DNA of 64,000 nucleotides from Cruoricaptor ignavus (lineage in GTDB: Bacteria; Bacteroidota; Bacteroidia; Flavobacteriales; Weeksellaceae). Shown one piece after another: positions 31,086-39,715 of this stretch (position 1 is its first letter; each line of letters opens with the position of its first letter). The notes beneath the pieces were generated by a model. The model searched no databases. It was given only the letters and a program-made list of their open reading frames with translations, and had not been told where the DNA came from. The position numbers were made by a program, and so were the translations under genes. Location: contig NZ_FQYI01000006.1 of the NCBI RefSeq assembly GCF_900141665.1, forward strand, positions 94,605-158,604, written 5' to 3'.

Positions 31086-33110
31086 ATGGAAAATATTCTG
31101 ACAGCGCCATTTAAAACAAAATATGAAACCGCGCCCTTCGAGGAGGTAAAAACCTCTGATTTCCTGCCTGCATTCCGGCATTTAATTAAAATATCTGAGG
31201 GGGAGATTCAGCAAATCGCGGGCAACCCGGAGCCGCCCACATTTGCCAACACCATAGAGGCACTGGCCTACTCCGGGCAGCAGCTGGACAGGGTATCCAG
31301 CCTGTTCTTCAACCTGAGCTCCGCAGAGACCAGCGACGAAATTGAGGAAATAGCCCAGGAAGTATCCCCGATGCTTTCAGAGTTTTCCTCCAAAATTTCC
31401 CAAAATGAAGAGCTTTTCAGCAGAATTAAATCCGTTTATGACAATAGGGCGAGCTTAAAACTTTCGGGCGAGCAGGAGATGCTGCTGGAAGACACCTACC
31501 TGGGCTTCGTTCGCAGCGGAGCCCTCCTGGACGAAGAGGGCAAGAAAAAACTTGAGGACATCGACAAGGAACTCTCCACCAAAACCCTCCAGTTTGGGCA
31601 GAATGTGCTGGCGGCTACCAACGCCTATTTTCGGCATATCACGGAAAAAAGTGAGCTGGAAGGCATCCCCGAGAGCATAATGCAGCAATATGCCGAGGAG
31701 GCGCAGCGGCGCGGGCTGGATGGCTTTGTAATCACGCTGAAATCGCCAAGCTACCTCCCGCTGATGACATATGCCAAAAACCGCCAGCTCCGCAAAGAAA
31801 TAGCCCTGGCGAGCGGAAGACGCGCCTTTGATAATTCGGAAAGGGATAATCAGAAACTGATCCGCGAAATTATCACATTGAGAAATAATGAAGCTCAGCT
31901 TTTAGGATATGATAATTACGCTGATTTCATTCTCGAAGAAAGAATGGCAAAAAGCACGGCAAAAGTTTATGAATTTCTTAATGAATTACTCGAAAAAGCA
32001 AGGCCATTTGCAGAAAAGGAAATCGCCGAACTAAAGAAAATGGCAGCCGCCGAAGGCATCAGCGAAATGCAAAGCTACGATCATGCTTACTTTGCGGAGA
32101 AACTTCGCAAAGAAAAATTTGATATAGACGACGAGGAGCTGCGCCCGTATTTTGAGCTGGAAAGTGTGCAGGAGGCAGTCTTCGGACTTGCGGGGACACT
32201 TTTCGGCCTTAAGTTTAAACAAAGCAGCGGATATCAAAAGTATCACCCTGATATTCAGGTATTTGAAGTCTATGATGAAAGGGACGATACCGAGTTGGTG
32301 GCTATCCTTTATACAGATTATTTTCCGCGGGAAGGTAAGCAGGCCGGCGCCTGGATGACGAACTATAAAGACCAGTGGCAGAAGGATGGAGAAAATTCCC
32401 GGCCGCATATTTCCATTGTCTGCAATTTTACGAAGCCAACCGCCGAGCGCCCTAGCCTGCTGACATTTCAGGAGGTCACCACGCTTTTCCACGAGTTTGG
32501 TCATGCCCTGCACGGCATATTGGCAAACACGCAGTATCCCGGCCTTTCCGGCACATCCGTAGAATGGGATTTTGTGGAATTGCCAAGTCAATTCCTAGAA
32601 AACTACTGCTACGAACCGGAATTCGTGAAGACTTTTGCTAAACATTATCAAACTGGCGAAACCCTTCCCGATGAAAAAATTGAAAAACTCTCAGCTTCCA
32701 AGAATTTTATGGAAGGATACCAAACTATGCGGCAGGTAGGTTTCGCATTGTTAGATTTGGCATACCATACCAGGGCAGAGCAAGTGGAAGACATCAAAGC
32801 ATTTGAGAATGAGATACTTAGGGATCTAAGCCTTTATCCTGAAAATCCCGATACGGCTATGAGCCCTACCTTCTCTCATATTTTCCAGGGCGGCTATGCA
32901 GCAGGCTATTATTCCTATAAGTGGGCTGAGGTGTTGGATGCCGATGCATTTTATTATTTTAAAGAAAACGGTATTTTTAATGAAAATATCGCAAACAAGT
33001 TTAAGCACCTTCTCTCGCAAGGCGGCACAAAAGATCCGATGGAGCTTTATAAGGAATTTCGGGGGGACGAACCTAAAATTGACAGCCTGCTGAAACGGGC
33101 TTTCGGATGA
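31086..33110 (+). CDS. M3-family metallopeptidase (oligopeptidase / dipeptidyl carboxypeptidase)
   Basis: Zinc peptidase that clears short peptides. 674 aa from MENILTAPF (ATG 31086; the TTG just before is ignored). Zinc motif HEFGHALH near residue 470 with the third ligand Glu in LPSQFLENYCYE. The other M3 features are present: QDQW-like YKDQWQKDG, and the C-terminal GGYAAGYYSYKWAEVLDADAF. No signal peptide, so cytoplasmic, as for Dcp and oligopeptidase A. Stands alone, followed by a terminator. Confidence 0.93.
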   Translation: MENILTAPFKTKYETAPFEEVKTSDFLPAFRHLIKISEGEIQQIAGNPEPPTFANTIEALAYSGQQLDRVSSLFFNLSSAETSDEIEEIAQEVSPMLSEFSSKISQNEELFSRIKSVYDNRASLKLSGEQEMLLEDTYLGFVRSGALLDEEGKKKLEDIDKELSTKTLQFGQNVLAATNAYFRHITEKSELEGIPESIMQQYAEEAQRRGLDGFVITLKSPSYLPLMTYAKNRQLRKEIALASGRRAFDNSERDNQKLIREIITLRNNEAQLLGYDNYADFILEERMAKSTAKVYEFLNELLEKARPFAEKEIAELKKMAAAEGISEMQSYDHAYFAEKLRKEKFDIDDEELRPYFELESVQEAVFGLAGTLFGLKFKQSSGYQKYHPDIQVFEVYDERDDTELVAILYTDYFPREGKQAGAWMTNYKDQWQKDGENSRPHISIVCNFTKPTAERPSLLTFQEVTTLFHEFGHALHGILANTQYPGLSGTSVEWDFVELPSQFLENYCYEPEFVKTFAKHYQTGETLPDEKIEKLSASKNFMEGYQTMRQVGFALLDLAYHTRAEQVEDIKAFENEILRDLSLYPENPDTAMSPTFSHIFQGGYAAGYYSYKWAEVLDADAFYYFKENGIFNENIANKFKHLLSQGGTKDPMELYKEFRGDEPKIDSLLKRAFG

Positions 33111-33114
33111 TGAA

Positions 33115-33145
33115 AAACGCAGGCATAGGAGGCTTGCGTTTTTTA
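33115..33145 (+). terminator. intrinsic terminator after the M3 peptidase gene
   Basis: AAACGCAGGC / GCTTGCGTTT (one G-U pair), 7-base loop, followed by T-run. Confidence 0.85.
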
Positions 33146-33216
33146 CTTTATGATGGCGGACAGCGACCAGCGGTGACAATAAGATGCCCGATACCGACTA
33201 TCACAATGAAATAATT

Positions 33217-34242
33217 TTATGAAACCTGGCTTTTGCGCATCGAAGCCAGCACGGGGATCGATATAAAGCCCAGCACCACGATGAGGACAAGCTGCATTGT
33301 GTGCGAAATGAAGGCATATGCAAGGCCGGCCTTCTCCCCGTCTTCCAGCGCAAGGCCCATAGAGAGGAAAAGCGCCCCGATGCCGATCTTCAGTGCATAG
33401 TGAAATGCCCCGATGCCCCCCGATGCGGGAATAATCATCCCGAGCGTGCCTACTACAATGATGTACAGCCCGTCCGCCGGAGAAAGGGTGGAGGTCTCCG
33501 GCAAAGCAAAAATTATCAAATATGAAGCAAGGTAATAACAGAGCCAGATTAAGATTGTATAAATTAGGAATTTCCCGGGCTGTTTCAGGCGGAATATGGA
33601 GGTAATGCCCTGCCCCAGCCCCCGCGCGATATTGAAAATTTTGTTGAAAAATGAATATTGTGCTAATTTCTGCCGGAAAGCGAAAATTAAAATAAACAAT
33701 AAAACTATACCGCCGATGACCCAGCGAAACCAGCCGCCACCTTCGCCGGATGCGCGCTTTTCGCTAATGTATCTGCCAAAGGACAGGATGGCGTCGTATT
33801 TAAAAATAATGGTGAGCAGCAAAAATAAGAGCAGGCAGCAGAGATCGACGATGCGCTCGAGGATGACGGTTCCGAAAGACTTGTCTGCAGGTACCTGCTC
33901 CACGCCGTAGAGTGCCGTAGCCCTGGCGAGCTCCCCGCTGCGCGGAATGGTAAGGTTCATAAGATAGCCGAAAGACAGCGACCATAGGGAGGCTTTTGTG
34001 GTGATGCGGTAGCCAAGCGGCTCGAAAAGGAGATTCCAGCGCACCGCGCGGAACCAATAGGCAAGCAAACCAAATACAGCGGATATGCCCACCCAGCGGT
34101 AATCTGCGCGGCGAAAATATTCCGCAATCTCCCGAAAATCCAGATCGCGGAAGGCAAGCCACATAAAGAATGCCGCCACGGCGATGGAGAGCACAATGGT
34201 AAGGACCGTTTTCAGCAGGTTGGTTTTTCCAGAGGCGGGCAT
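33217..34242 (-). CDS. flippase-like membrane protein (UPF0104 / lysylphosphatidylglycerol synthase TM family)
   Basis: 341 aa with about eight membrane helices. Signature SFGYLMNLTIPRSGELARATALYG and FGTVILERIVDLCCLLLFL match this family (AglD/YbhN type). Family roles include lipid flipping, and membrane-lipid modification when a catalytic domain is attached; here only the membrane part exists. A second, different member is at 50791. It shares one base with panD (ATGA-type junction at 34242), so it is cotranscribed with panD; a functional link is not obvious. Confidence 0.82.
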   Translation of the reverse strand: MPASGKTNLLKTVLTIVLSIAVAAFFMWLAFRDLDFREIAEYFRRADYRWVGISAVFGLLAYWFRAVRWNLLFEPLGYRITTKASLWSLSFGYLMNLTIPRSGELARATALYGVEQVPADKSFGTVILERIVDLCCLLLFLLLTIIFKYDAILSFGRYISEKRASGEGGGWFRWVIGGIVLLFILIFAFRQKLAQYSFFNKIFNIARGLGQGITSIFRLKQPGKFLIYTILIWLCYYLASYLIIFALPETSTLSPADGLYIIVVGTLGMIIPASGGIGAFHYALKIGIGALFLSMGLALEDGEKAGLAYAFISHTMQLVLIVVLGFISIPVLASMRKSQVS

Positions 34243-34592
34243 CAGAAGAGCAGGTTGGTTTCTTCGTTCGGGAAGATGATTTTGGGCTGAAAGTCTTTGG
34301 CTTCTTCCGGCGTGAGCAGCGCATAGGCGATGATGATGATGACATCCCCGCGCTGTACCCTGCGTGCCGCGGGGCCGTTTAGGCAGATTTCTCCCGACTT
34401 CCTTCGCCCTCGGATGACATAGGTATCGAATCGCTCGCCGTTGTTCACATTTACGATTTGTACTTTTTCGCCCGGGATGAGGCCGGCGGCGTCTATCAGG
34501 TCCTCGTCTATTGTGATGCTGCCGATATAGTTCAGGTCGGATTCGGTAACACGCACCCGGTGTATTTTGGATTTAAAGACTTCTATTAGCAT
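34242..34592 (-). CDS. panD: aspartate 1-decarboxylase
   Basis: Makes beta-alanine for pantothenate/CoA from aspartate. 116 aa pro-enzyme that self-cleaves between Gly24 and Ser25 ([11 protein letters not shown]) to give the pyruvoyl group. Lys9 and Tyr57 (FDTYVIRG) are the expected active-site residues. [22 protein letters not shown] is the family C-terminal block. Length is normal. No panB or panC here. Confidence 0.95.
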   Translation of the reverse strand: MLIEVFKSKIHRVRVTESDLNYIGSITIDEDLIDAAGLIPGEKVQIVNVNNGERFDTYVIRGRRKSGEICLNGPAARRVQRGDVIIIIAYALLTPEEAKDFQPKIIFPNEETNLLF

Positions 34593-34651
34593 GGGGCAAA
34601 ATTAAGCTTTTTGGTTTTGATTTTTCTGAGGCGAGAATTTTGGGGAATCCC

Positions 34652-34738
34652 TTGCGGCCCCGATAGTAGCGGATACCCCGCAGCGAGGGCGCGGAGCGAA
34701 GCGGAGCGCCGAAGCGAGGAGTAGTAGCGGATAGCGGG
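34652..34738. repeat. dispersed palindromic intergenic element, copy B
   Basis: Opposite orientation to the copy at 15752-15839. The reverse complement starts CCCGCTATCCGCTACTACTC, has the identical centre GCTCCGCTTCGCTCCGC, and ends CTACTATCGGGG. Outer arms match well; the inner-stem bases differ. Confidence 0.75.
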
Positions 34739-34748
34739 AATTGCCGCC

Positions 34749-34777
34749 AAAAAAAAAGACCGGCGGGGTGCCGGCCT
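34749..34777 (-). terminator. intrinsic terminator after the alkaline phosphatase gene
   Basis: Minus strand: GGCCGGC-ACCCC-GCCGGTC hairpin followed by a run of nine T. Confidence 0.85.
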
Positions 34778-34799
34778 TTTCAGAATTTTAAAGGGTTGG

Positions 34800-36860
34800 T
34801 TATTTTTTGATTAGTTTCGTGGAGAAGCTGCCCGCGTCGCACTTTACATTGACAACATAGGAGCCGGAGGTGAGCGCCTGGGTGCTGATTTCGATCTTGT
34901 GGGACTGGGCGTTTTTGCCTTCTGCAGCGGTGGTTACGAGCTTGCCGGACATATCGTACACGCTTACCACTACCGTGGAGGGTTTTTTAAGGTTGATGTC
35001 CAGAGTGGCGCTGGAGGTTGCAGGATTGGGGTATACGGATACCTTGCCTGCAGCGTCCGGAGATTCTGCCTTCGCCTCTTTTGCGGATAGGGCGCCTACC
35101 TGAAGGAAATCTGCCATGATCTGGGTAAGGTAGGTATTGTCGAGCTGCCCTTTTCCGGTGATTCTTCTTGCGAAATCTCCCTGCACATTGTCTTCTGCGC
35201 CTACGAATACATCCATCGGGGTGTGGTTACCCGGAGTTCCGCCGGCTAGGTTTCCATTGCCGTTGGTTATTGGGTTGGATGCATAGGCGATGACGATCCT
35301 TCTGCCGTTTATGTCTACTTTCGGCCACGGCTCTTCGGTTCTGTTCTGGAATATATAGTTCGTATAGTTCGGGTACCAGCCGTTCGGGCTCGTGGTGCCG
35401 AAGTCTATGTCCCCACGCTTTACACCGGCCGGGTTTGCTACGGTAGTTGCTGTAGCGGCTCCGCCAGAGGATGCTTTGGCGCCGTTCTGGCGTGGCCCCA
35501 TAGCGTAGGTACGGATGTAGGTGCCGTTGTTCTGTGCATTTGCGGCATCGTTCAGACCTACGATCGCTACACCGCCGCACTCATGGTCTGAAGATGAGAA
35601 GATTAGCGTTTCTGCTGTGTTATCTGCGAGTAGCTTTCTGCCTTGCGCAATAGCATAATCGAAGGCGAGAACTTCTTTGATCATATAGTCTGATCCGAAA
35701 ACATCCGTATGGCGCGGAGTATCCGGCGTGGCTCTGTATACAGCCTCGCCACCGCCCATGTAGGATGGTTTGTTGGCATCTACGGTGTATACATTTTTCC
35801 CGTTATCAGAAATTACGGAGATACCGCCGCTGTTGGCGTGCTCCAGGTGGTCTATTCTTCCGCCTTCCACCATCAGGAAGAAGCCTTTTTTACCGCCTTT
35901 CGCCTGCAAAACTTTGATCGCCATTTCTGTCATTTCAGGAAGGGATGGTTCCCAATCGGCGTTCATCTGGCGATCCTGTTCGTAGTTTACATGGGATGCA
36001 TTGAAGAGGCCGAGAAGTTTCGCGTTGTTATCAGATTTAAACTTTGAAAGATCCAGGTTCATCAGGGCGTCGCGGCTGTTTACATAAGAATATCCGCGCT
36101 GTTTCGCCACTTCCACGAGGTTTACATTATCCACCCTGCGGCCTGCCTGAGCCACGGCTTTTCCGTTTTTATCCATAATCGGATTTCCTTTGGAATCTAG
36201 GTACGGGTCGCTGTAGCCTTTCGGAAGGAAGTGCCTTGCTCCGCCCCCCAGCAGTACATCTATCTCCACGCCTTTTTTCGGCTCTGGGAGGATCCAGTCT
36301 CTGCCTTCGTTGTAAGGCTTGATTGCGGAGTTGTTAAAAATGTCCTCATACTCCTGCTGGGTGGTGGAAATATATTGAGCAGCGATGTAATCCTCAAGGT
36401 CGCGGAACCAGATATGGGATCCGAAGGTAGCCGGAGTAGCGTGGGTGATACGCGTAGTGGTGATAAGCCCCACGGCATAGCCGGCTTTTTTTGCTTTTTC
36501 AAGAATAGTCTGTACGGATTCTCCCTTTCCTACATTGAAGGAGATGGCCTCGTTATCCAGCTTACCAGCCTCGCCGGCGGCATAGCAAGATGCGCCAGGT
36601 CCGGAGTCCGTAATCCAAGAGTTTAGCGAGTGGGTGGTAAGGGAGCCCTGATATTTTAATTTGTCAATAGCCAGTACATGAAAGTTTGCATCGCTGGTTA
36701 CGCGCTTGCCTTCAGTACCCTGGCCCATCGCCATCCTTGCCGCTACTTTGGAGGATGTACCGTAGCCATCGCCGATGTACATGATCACTTGCTTTGGCTT
36801 CTGTGCAAATGCTACGGCTGCTGCCATAGATGCTGCCACGCAAAATAATTTTGTTTTCAT
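34800..36860 (-). CDS. secreted alkaline phosphatase with T9SS type A tail
   Basis: 686 aa. Signal peptide to about VAFAQ (residue 20). Alkaline phosphatase fold: metal Asp31 (IGDGYG), nucleophile Ser86 (ITDSGPGASC, shared with PhoA-type TDS), FLMVEGGRIDHLEHA with Asp/His ligands and SSDHECGGVAIVG. The region after about 430 is a family insert; the last 85 residues are a sorting domain (KVSVYPNPATSSATLDI ... VVSVYDMSGKLV ... GSYVVNVKC ... KLIKK). So it is exported across both membranes to the surface. No phosphate-starvation operator was identified. Phosphate release from organic esters is the expected role. Confidence 0.93.
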   Translation of the reverse strand: MKTKLFCVAASMAAAVAFAQKPKQVIMYIGDGYGTSSKVAARMAMGQGTEGKRVTSDANFHVLAIDKLKYQGSLTTHSLNSWITDSGPGASCYAAGEAGKLDNEAISFNVGKGESVQTILEKAKKAGYAVGLITTTRITHATPATFGSHIWFRDLEDYIAAQYISTTQQEYEDIFNNSAIKPYNEGRDWILPEPKKGVEIDVLLGGGARHFLPKGYSDPYLDSKGNPIMDKNGKAVAQAGRRVDNVNLVEVAKQRGYSYVNSRDALMNLDLSKFKSDNNAKLLGLFNASHVNYEQDRQMNADWEPSLPEMTEMAIKVLQAKGGKKGFFLMVEGGRIDHLEHANSGGISVISDNGKNVYTVDANKPSYMGGGEAVYRATPDTPRHTDVFGSDYMIKEVLAFDYAIAQGRKLLADNTAETLIFSSSDHECGGVAIVGLNDAANAQNNGTYIRTYAMGPRQNGAKASSGGAATATTVANPAGVKRGDIDFGTTSPNGWYPNYTNYIFQNRTEEPWPKVDINGRRIVIAYASNPITNGNGNLAGGTPGNHTPMDVFVGAEDNVQGDFARRITGKGQLDNTYLTQIMADFLQVGALSAKEAKAESPDAAGKVSVYPNPATSSATLDINLKKPSTVVVSVYDMSGKLVTTAAEGKNAQSHKIEISTQALTSGSYVVNVKCDAGSFSTKLIKK

Positions 36861-36900
36861 AAATATAGTTTTAGGGGGTTAAGTTTATCAATTACACTGA

Positions 36901-36908
36901 CAAATTTA
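36901..36908 (-). promoter_or_regulatory. -7 box of the alkaline phosphatase gene
   Basis: TAAATTTG on the minus strand, 41 bases before the ATG at 36860. Confidence 0.45.
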
Positions 36909-37060
36909 ACCTAAAAGCCAGAGTGTGAAAACAGCCTAATATTAAATTTTTGTTAAATGTAACTCCCATATTTATAGGTATAAGCTATCGGTTTTTTGTT
37001 TTTAAACTATGTGATATTTAAAAATAAATTCTTTGTTTTGCGGAGTAAAATTTTAAAAAA

Positions 37061-38032
37061 ATGAGGAAAGCACTAATAAGCATCTCGCTGGCACTTTTAG
37101 GCTTGTTTCCGGTTTCTGCCCAGTCTTTCAGTAAAATCCTTTTTAACGGGAAAAAGGAGTATGCAGCTACCGAGCAGGCACTGTTCATAAATAAAAAGGG
37201 TAAACTTGATAAGATTGCAGATTTTGGAAGCCCCGCTAATGACGCAATTATCCAGGACAACTTGCTTTGGACAGCTACCGAGAGGGGCATCATAACCTAC
37301 AGTTTAGCCGATGGCAAGGCAGTATCGCAGCTGCTGAGCGACTTGGATGTGACATCGCTGACAAAGGATTCCAACGGAAAAATCTGGGCGTCCACCAAAT
37401 TCAGCGGAATATATAAACAATCGGAAAAAAATGACTTTACCCAAGTGCTGAGCGCAGGCGCAGGGTATGTGGTATGTGCCACGCCGGATGGCTTGGTGAA
37501 TGCGGGCACCAATCTCGGCCTTTACAGCATCAGACCGGACAATACCTTCATCCGCTATGCGGAGGAAGCACACAGCGGCTACGGGCTGCCGGATAATTAT
37601 GTGGAAAAACTTTTTTCAGACCATCAGTCCAACCTTTGGATCATTATGCCCGATAATATCGCGTTTCGCAAAAGCGGCCAAATGATGGGCGAAATGCCGT
37701 CTTTCGCCTTTGTAGGCAGTAAGGAGAACGAAATCTACAACATTCTGAATACCGGCCGCTCAGCATTTCTTTTCATCACGCGGGAGGGCGTACTTTTATT
37801 TCCCGAGGCTTCCCTCGCGCACGAGCACCAGGGCGGCGAGGTCTTCAATCAGGAAAACTCCCCGGCTTTTCGCCTAAGTGCCGATAAACTGGGAACGCCG
37901 AAGGGCGAGCGAACTGCAAGCATCCTGAATGGCGCCATTCATAAAAATAAACTATATCTTTTTAACGGCACCAGCCTGTGGGCAGTAAATATCCCTGAAA
38001 TACCAAAATCCGGGAAATTATCTGGAAAATAA
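37061..38032 (+). CDS. secreted propeller-like repeat protein
   Basis: 323 aa with a signal peptide (MRKALISISLALLGLFPVSAQ). The body has recurring short beta blades: NLLWTATERGIITYSL, GKIWASTKFSGIYKQ, GLVNAGTNLGLYSI, SNLWIIMPDNIAFRK, LYLFNGTSLWAVN. The pattern resembles the periplasmic two-component-regulator propeller (Reg_prop) blades, but there is no kinase domain and the number of blades is only about five to six. Function unknown; I do not assign a family firmly. It starts 200 bp after the alkaline phosphatase on the other strand. Confidence 0.7.
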   Translation: MRKALISISLALLGLFPVSAQSFSKILFNGKKEYAATEQALFINKKGKLDKIADFGSPANDAIIQDNLLWTATERGIITYSLADGKAVSQLLSDLDVTSLTKDSNGKIWASTKFSGIYKQSEKNDFTQVLSAGAGYVVCATPDGLVNAGTNLGLYSIRPDNTFIRYAEEAHSGYGLPDNYVEKLFSDHQSNLWIIMPDNIAFRKSGQMMGEMPSFAFVGSKENEIYNILNTGRSAFLFITREGVLLFPEASLAHEHQGGEVFNQENSPAFRLSADKLGTPKGERTASILNGAIHKNKLYLFNGTSLWAVNIPEIPKSGKLSGK

Positions 38033-38084
38033 ATATCGTGAATGTGGATATTATTTGAAATCGTGCTAAAATTCATTCCCTATA

Positions 38085-38114
38085 TTGCACATTTAAAATT
38101 AAATCTTAAATTTG
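38085..38114 (+). promoter_or_regulatory. promoter of the HU gene (-33 and -7 elements)
   Basis: TTG at 38085-38087 and TAAATTTG at 38107-38114 with 19 bases between: the best match to the Bacteroidota sigma-factor consensus in the window. The ATG follows 32 bases later. Confidence 0.7.
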
Positions 38115-38146
38115 TCGCTACAGAAACCATTTAAAACAAACATATT

Positions 38147-38458
38147 ATGAACAAATCTGAACTAATCGAAGCGATTGCACAGGATGCAGAAATCACAAAA
38201 GCAGCTGCTAAATCCGCGCTTGAATCTTTCATCAAGCATGTGACGGAGACTCTTTCCCAGGAAAACGGCAAAGTGTCATTGGTAGGTTTCGGAACTTTCT
38301 CCGTATCCGAAAGAGCTGCGAGACAGGGCATCAACCCATCTACAAAGCAGCCAATTGAAATTCCTGCTAAAATGGTAGCGAAATTCAAGCCTGGCGCAGA
38401 GCTCGCTGAAGCTGTAGATTCTATGAAGAAAAAAAGCACTTCCAAGAAAAAGAAATAA
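38147..38458 (+). CDS. HU-family nucleoid protein
   Basis: 103 aa. MNKSELIEAIAQDAEITKAA helical dimer part, then the beta-arm GFGTFSVSERAARQGINPST and KFKPG, then a Lys/Ser tail (MKKKSTSKKKK) that is longer than in E. coli HU. Binds DNA without sequence specificity and bends it. A single gene with strong promoter and terminator, as expected for an abundant protein. Confidence 0.95.
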   Translation: MNKSELIEAIAQDAEITKAAAKSALESFIKHVTETLSQENGKVSLVGFGTFSVSERAARQGINPSTKQPIEIPAKMVAKFKPGAELAEAVDSMKKKSTSKKKK

Positions 38459-38467
38459 ATAATAAAT

Positions 38468-38494
38468 AAAATCCCGCATTATTTGCGGGATTTT
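38468..38494. terminator. bidirectional intrinsic terminator
   Basis: AAAATCCCGCA / TGCGGGATTTT, with 5-base loop. Serves the HU gene and pdxH. Confidence 0.9.
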
Positions 38495-38497
38495 ATT

Positions 38498-39139
38498 TTA
38501 AGGTGCCAGGCGGTGCACTTTCCAGGAAGTGCCCCCCAAGCTATACAAAATCCTGTCGTGCAGCCGGTTTGGCCTACCCTGCCAAAACTCTGCCTCGTAC
38601 GGGCGGGCAATGTAGCCGCCCCAGTGGGCGGGCCGGGGGATTTCGCTATTCTCAAATTCAATCTCGTATTTTTTTAAACTAGCCTCCAGGTATTCCCTGC
38701 TCGGGATTTCTGTGCTTTGGGGAGAAGCCCACGCGCCCAACTGGCTGCCACGGGGGCGCTCACCGAAGTACCGATCGCTCTCCGCGGGCGAAACTTTTTC
38801 CAGACGAGCTTTAAAAATCACCTGCCGCTCCATATCTGGCCAGAAAAAACTTAAACAAGCGAGGGGCGCCTCTGCCAGGGACCTCCCCTTCTTCGATTGA
38901 TAATTGGTAAAAAATACCAGCCCGCTCTGGTCAAAAGACTTAAGCAAAACTACCCGCGTGCGCGGGCACCCATCCGCATCCAGGGTGGAGAGGCACATCG
39001 CATTGGCTTCGGCAATGCCGGAATCCCGCTCCGCCTCCCCGTACCAGGCGGCAAACTGCGCCATAGGATCAGGAAGGATTTCATCTTCTTTTAGCTCAAA
39101 TTTTTCGTAAACTTGTCTTTTGTCGTGCAGGTTTTTCAT
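38498..39139 (-). CDS. pdxH: pyridoxamine 5'-phosphate oxidase
   Basis: FMN enzyme that forms PLP from PNP/PMP. 213 aa. Motifs: DPMAQFAAWYGEA (24-36), AMCLSTLDADGCPRTRVVLLK, FFTNYQSKKGR, FFWPDMERQV, GERPRGSQLGAWASPQS, and the C-terminal end FWQGRPNRLHDRILY. Full length; the FMN-binding Arg/Lys residues of the family are present. Divergent from the YqgE gene by 27 bp, so they share a small promoter region. Confidence 0.95.
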   Translation of the reverse strand: MKNLHDKRQVYEKFELKEDEILPDPMAQFAAWYGEAERDSGIAEANAMCLSTLDADGCPRTRVVLLKSFDQSGLVFFTNYQSKKGRSLAEAPLACLSFFWPDMERQVIFKARLEKVSPAESDRYFGERPRGSQLGAWASPQSTEIPSREYLEASLKKYEIEFENSEIPRPAHWGGYIARPYEAEFWQGRPNRLHDRILYSLGGTSWKVHRLAP

Positions 39140-39166
39140 CTATTCAAATTTTTGTAAATTCGGAAT

Positions 39167-39715
39167 ATGGAATTTTCTTACAAAGGTAAAATTTTAATTT
39201 CCGCTCCGGATCTCTCCGGCGATATCTTTTCAAGGGCTGTGGTACTGATGATTGACCACAATGAGCAAGGGGCGTTCGGGCTGATTCTCAACCGGCGCAA
39301 CGATGAGATCAGCGCGCATATGCGGCAGATTTTCGGTTTCGATGTCGCTGTGTACGAGGGCGGCCCGATGGAGAATGACAAGATTTTTTTTATCGTCCGC
39401 GGCGTACCGCTTACGGAAGCATTCCTGAAGGTTGACGAAAATTATTACCTGACCGAGGATGTGGAGGCGATAGCAGCCGAAATAATCAGCGGGAGGCTGA
39501 ATGCGGAGGATGTGAAGATTTTCTCTGGATACAGCGGCTGGGCAGCAATGCAGCTGGAATCCGAGATCGCGCGCCGTGCCTGGACGGTGGTAGAAGTCTT
39601 CAATATGGACTATACCGCGCCGAACGACCAGACGCTCTGGAAGCATATTATGCAGAACCTCGGCGGAGAGTTCCTGCTTTATGCCAACGCTCCCGAAAAT
39701 GTAATGATGAACTAA
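39167..39715 (+). CDS. YqgE/AlgH family protein
   Basis: 182 aa. Start EFSYKGKILISAPDLSGDIFSRAVVL and AFGLILNRRND, YEGGPMENDKIFFI and IFSGYSGWAAMQLESEI define the family, whose role is not settled (once linked to alginate regulation). Monomeric cytosolic protein by the look of it. Its last 4 bp overlap the convergent class IV gene. Confidence 0.92.
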   Translation: MEFSYKGKILISAPDLSGDIFSRAVVLMIDHNEQGAFGLILNRRNDEISAHMRQIFGFDVAVYEGGPMENDKIFFIVRGVPLTEAFLKVDENYYLTEDVEAIAAEIISGRLNAEDVKIFSGYSGWAAMQLESEIARRAWTVVEVFNMDYTAPNDQTLWKHIMQNLGGEFLLYANAPENVMMN

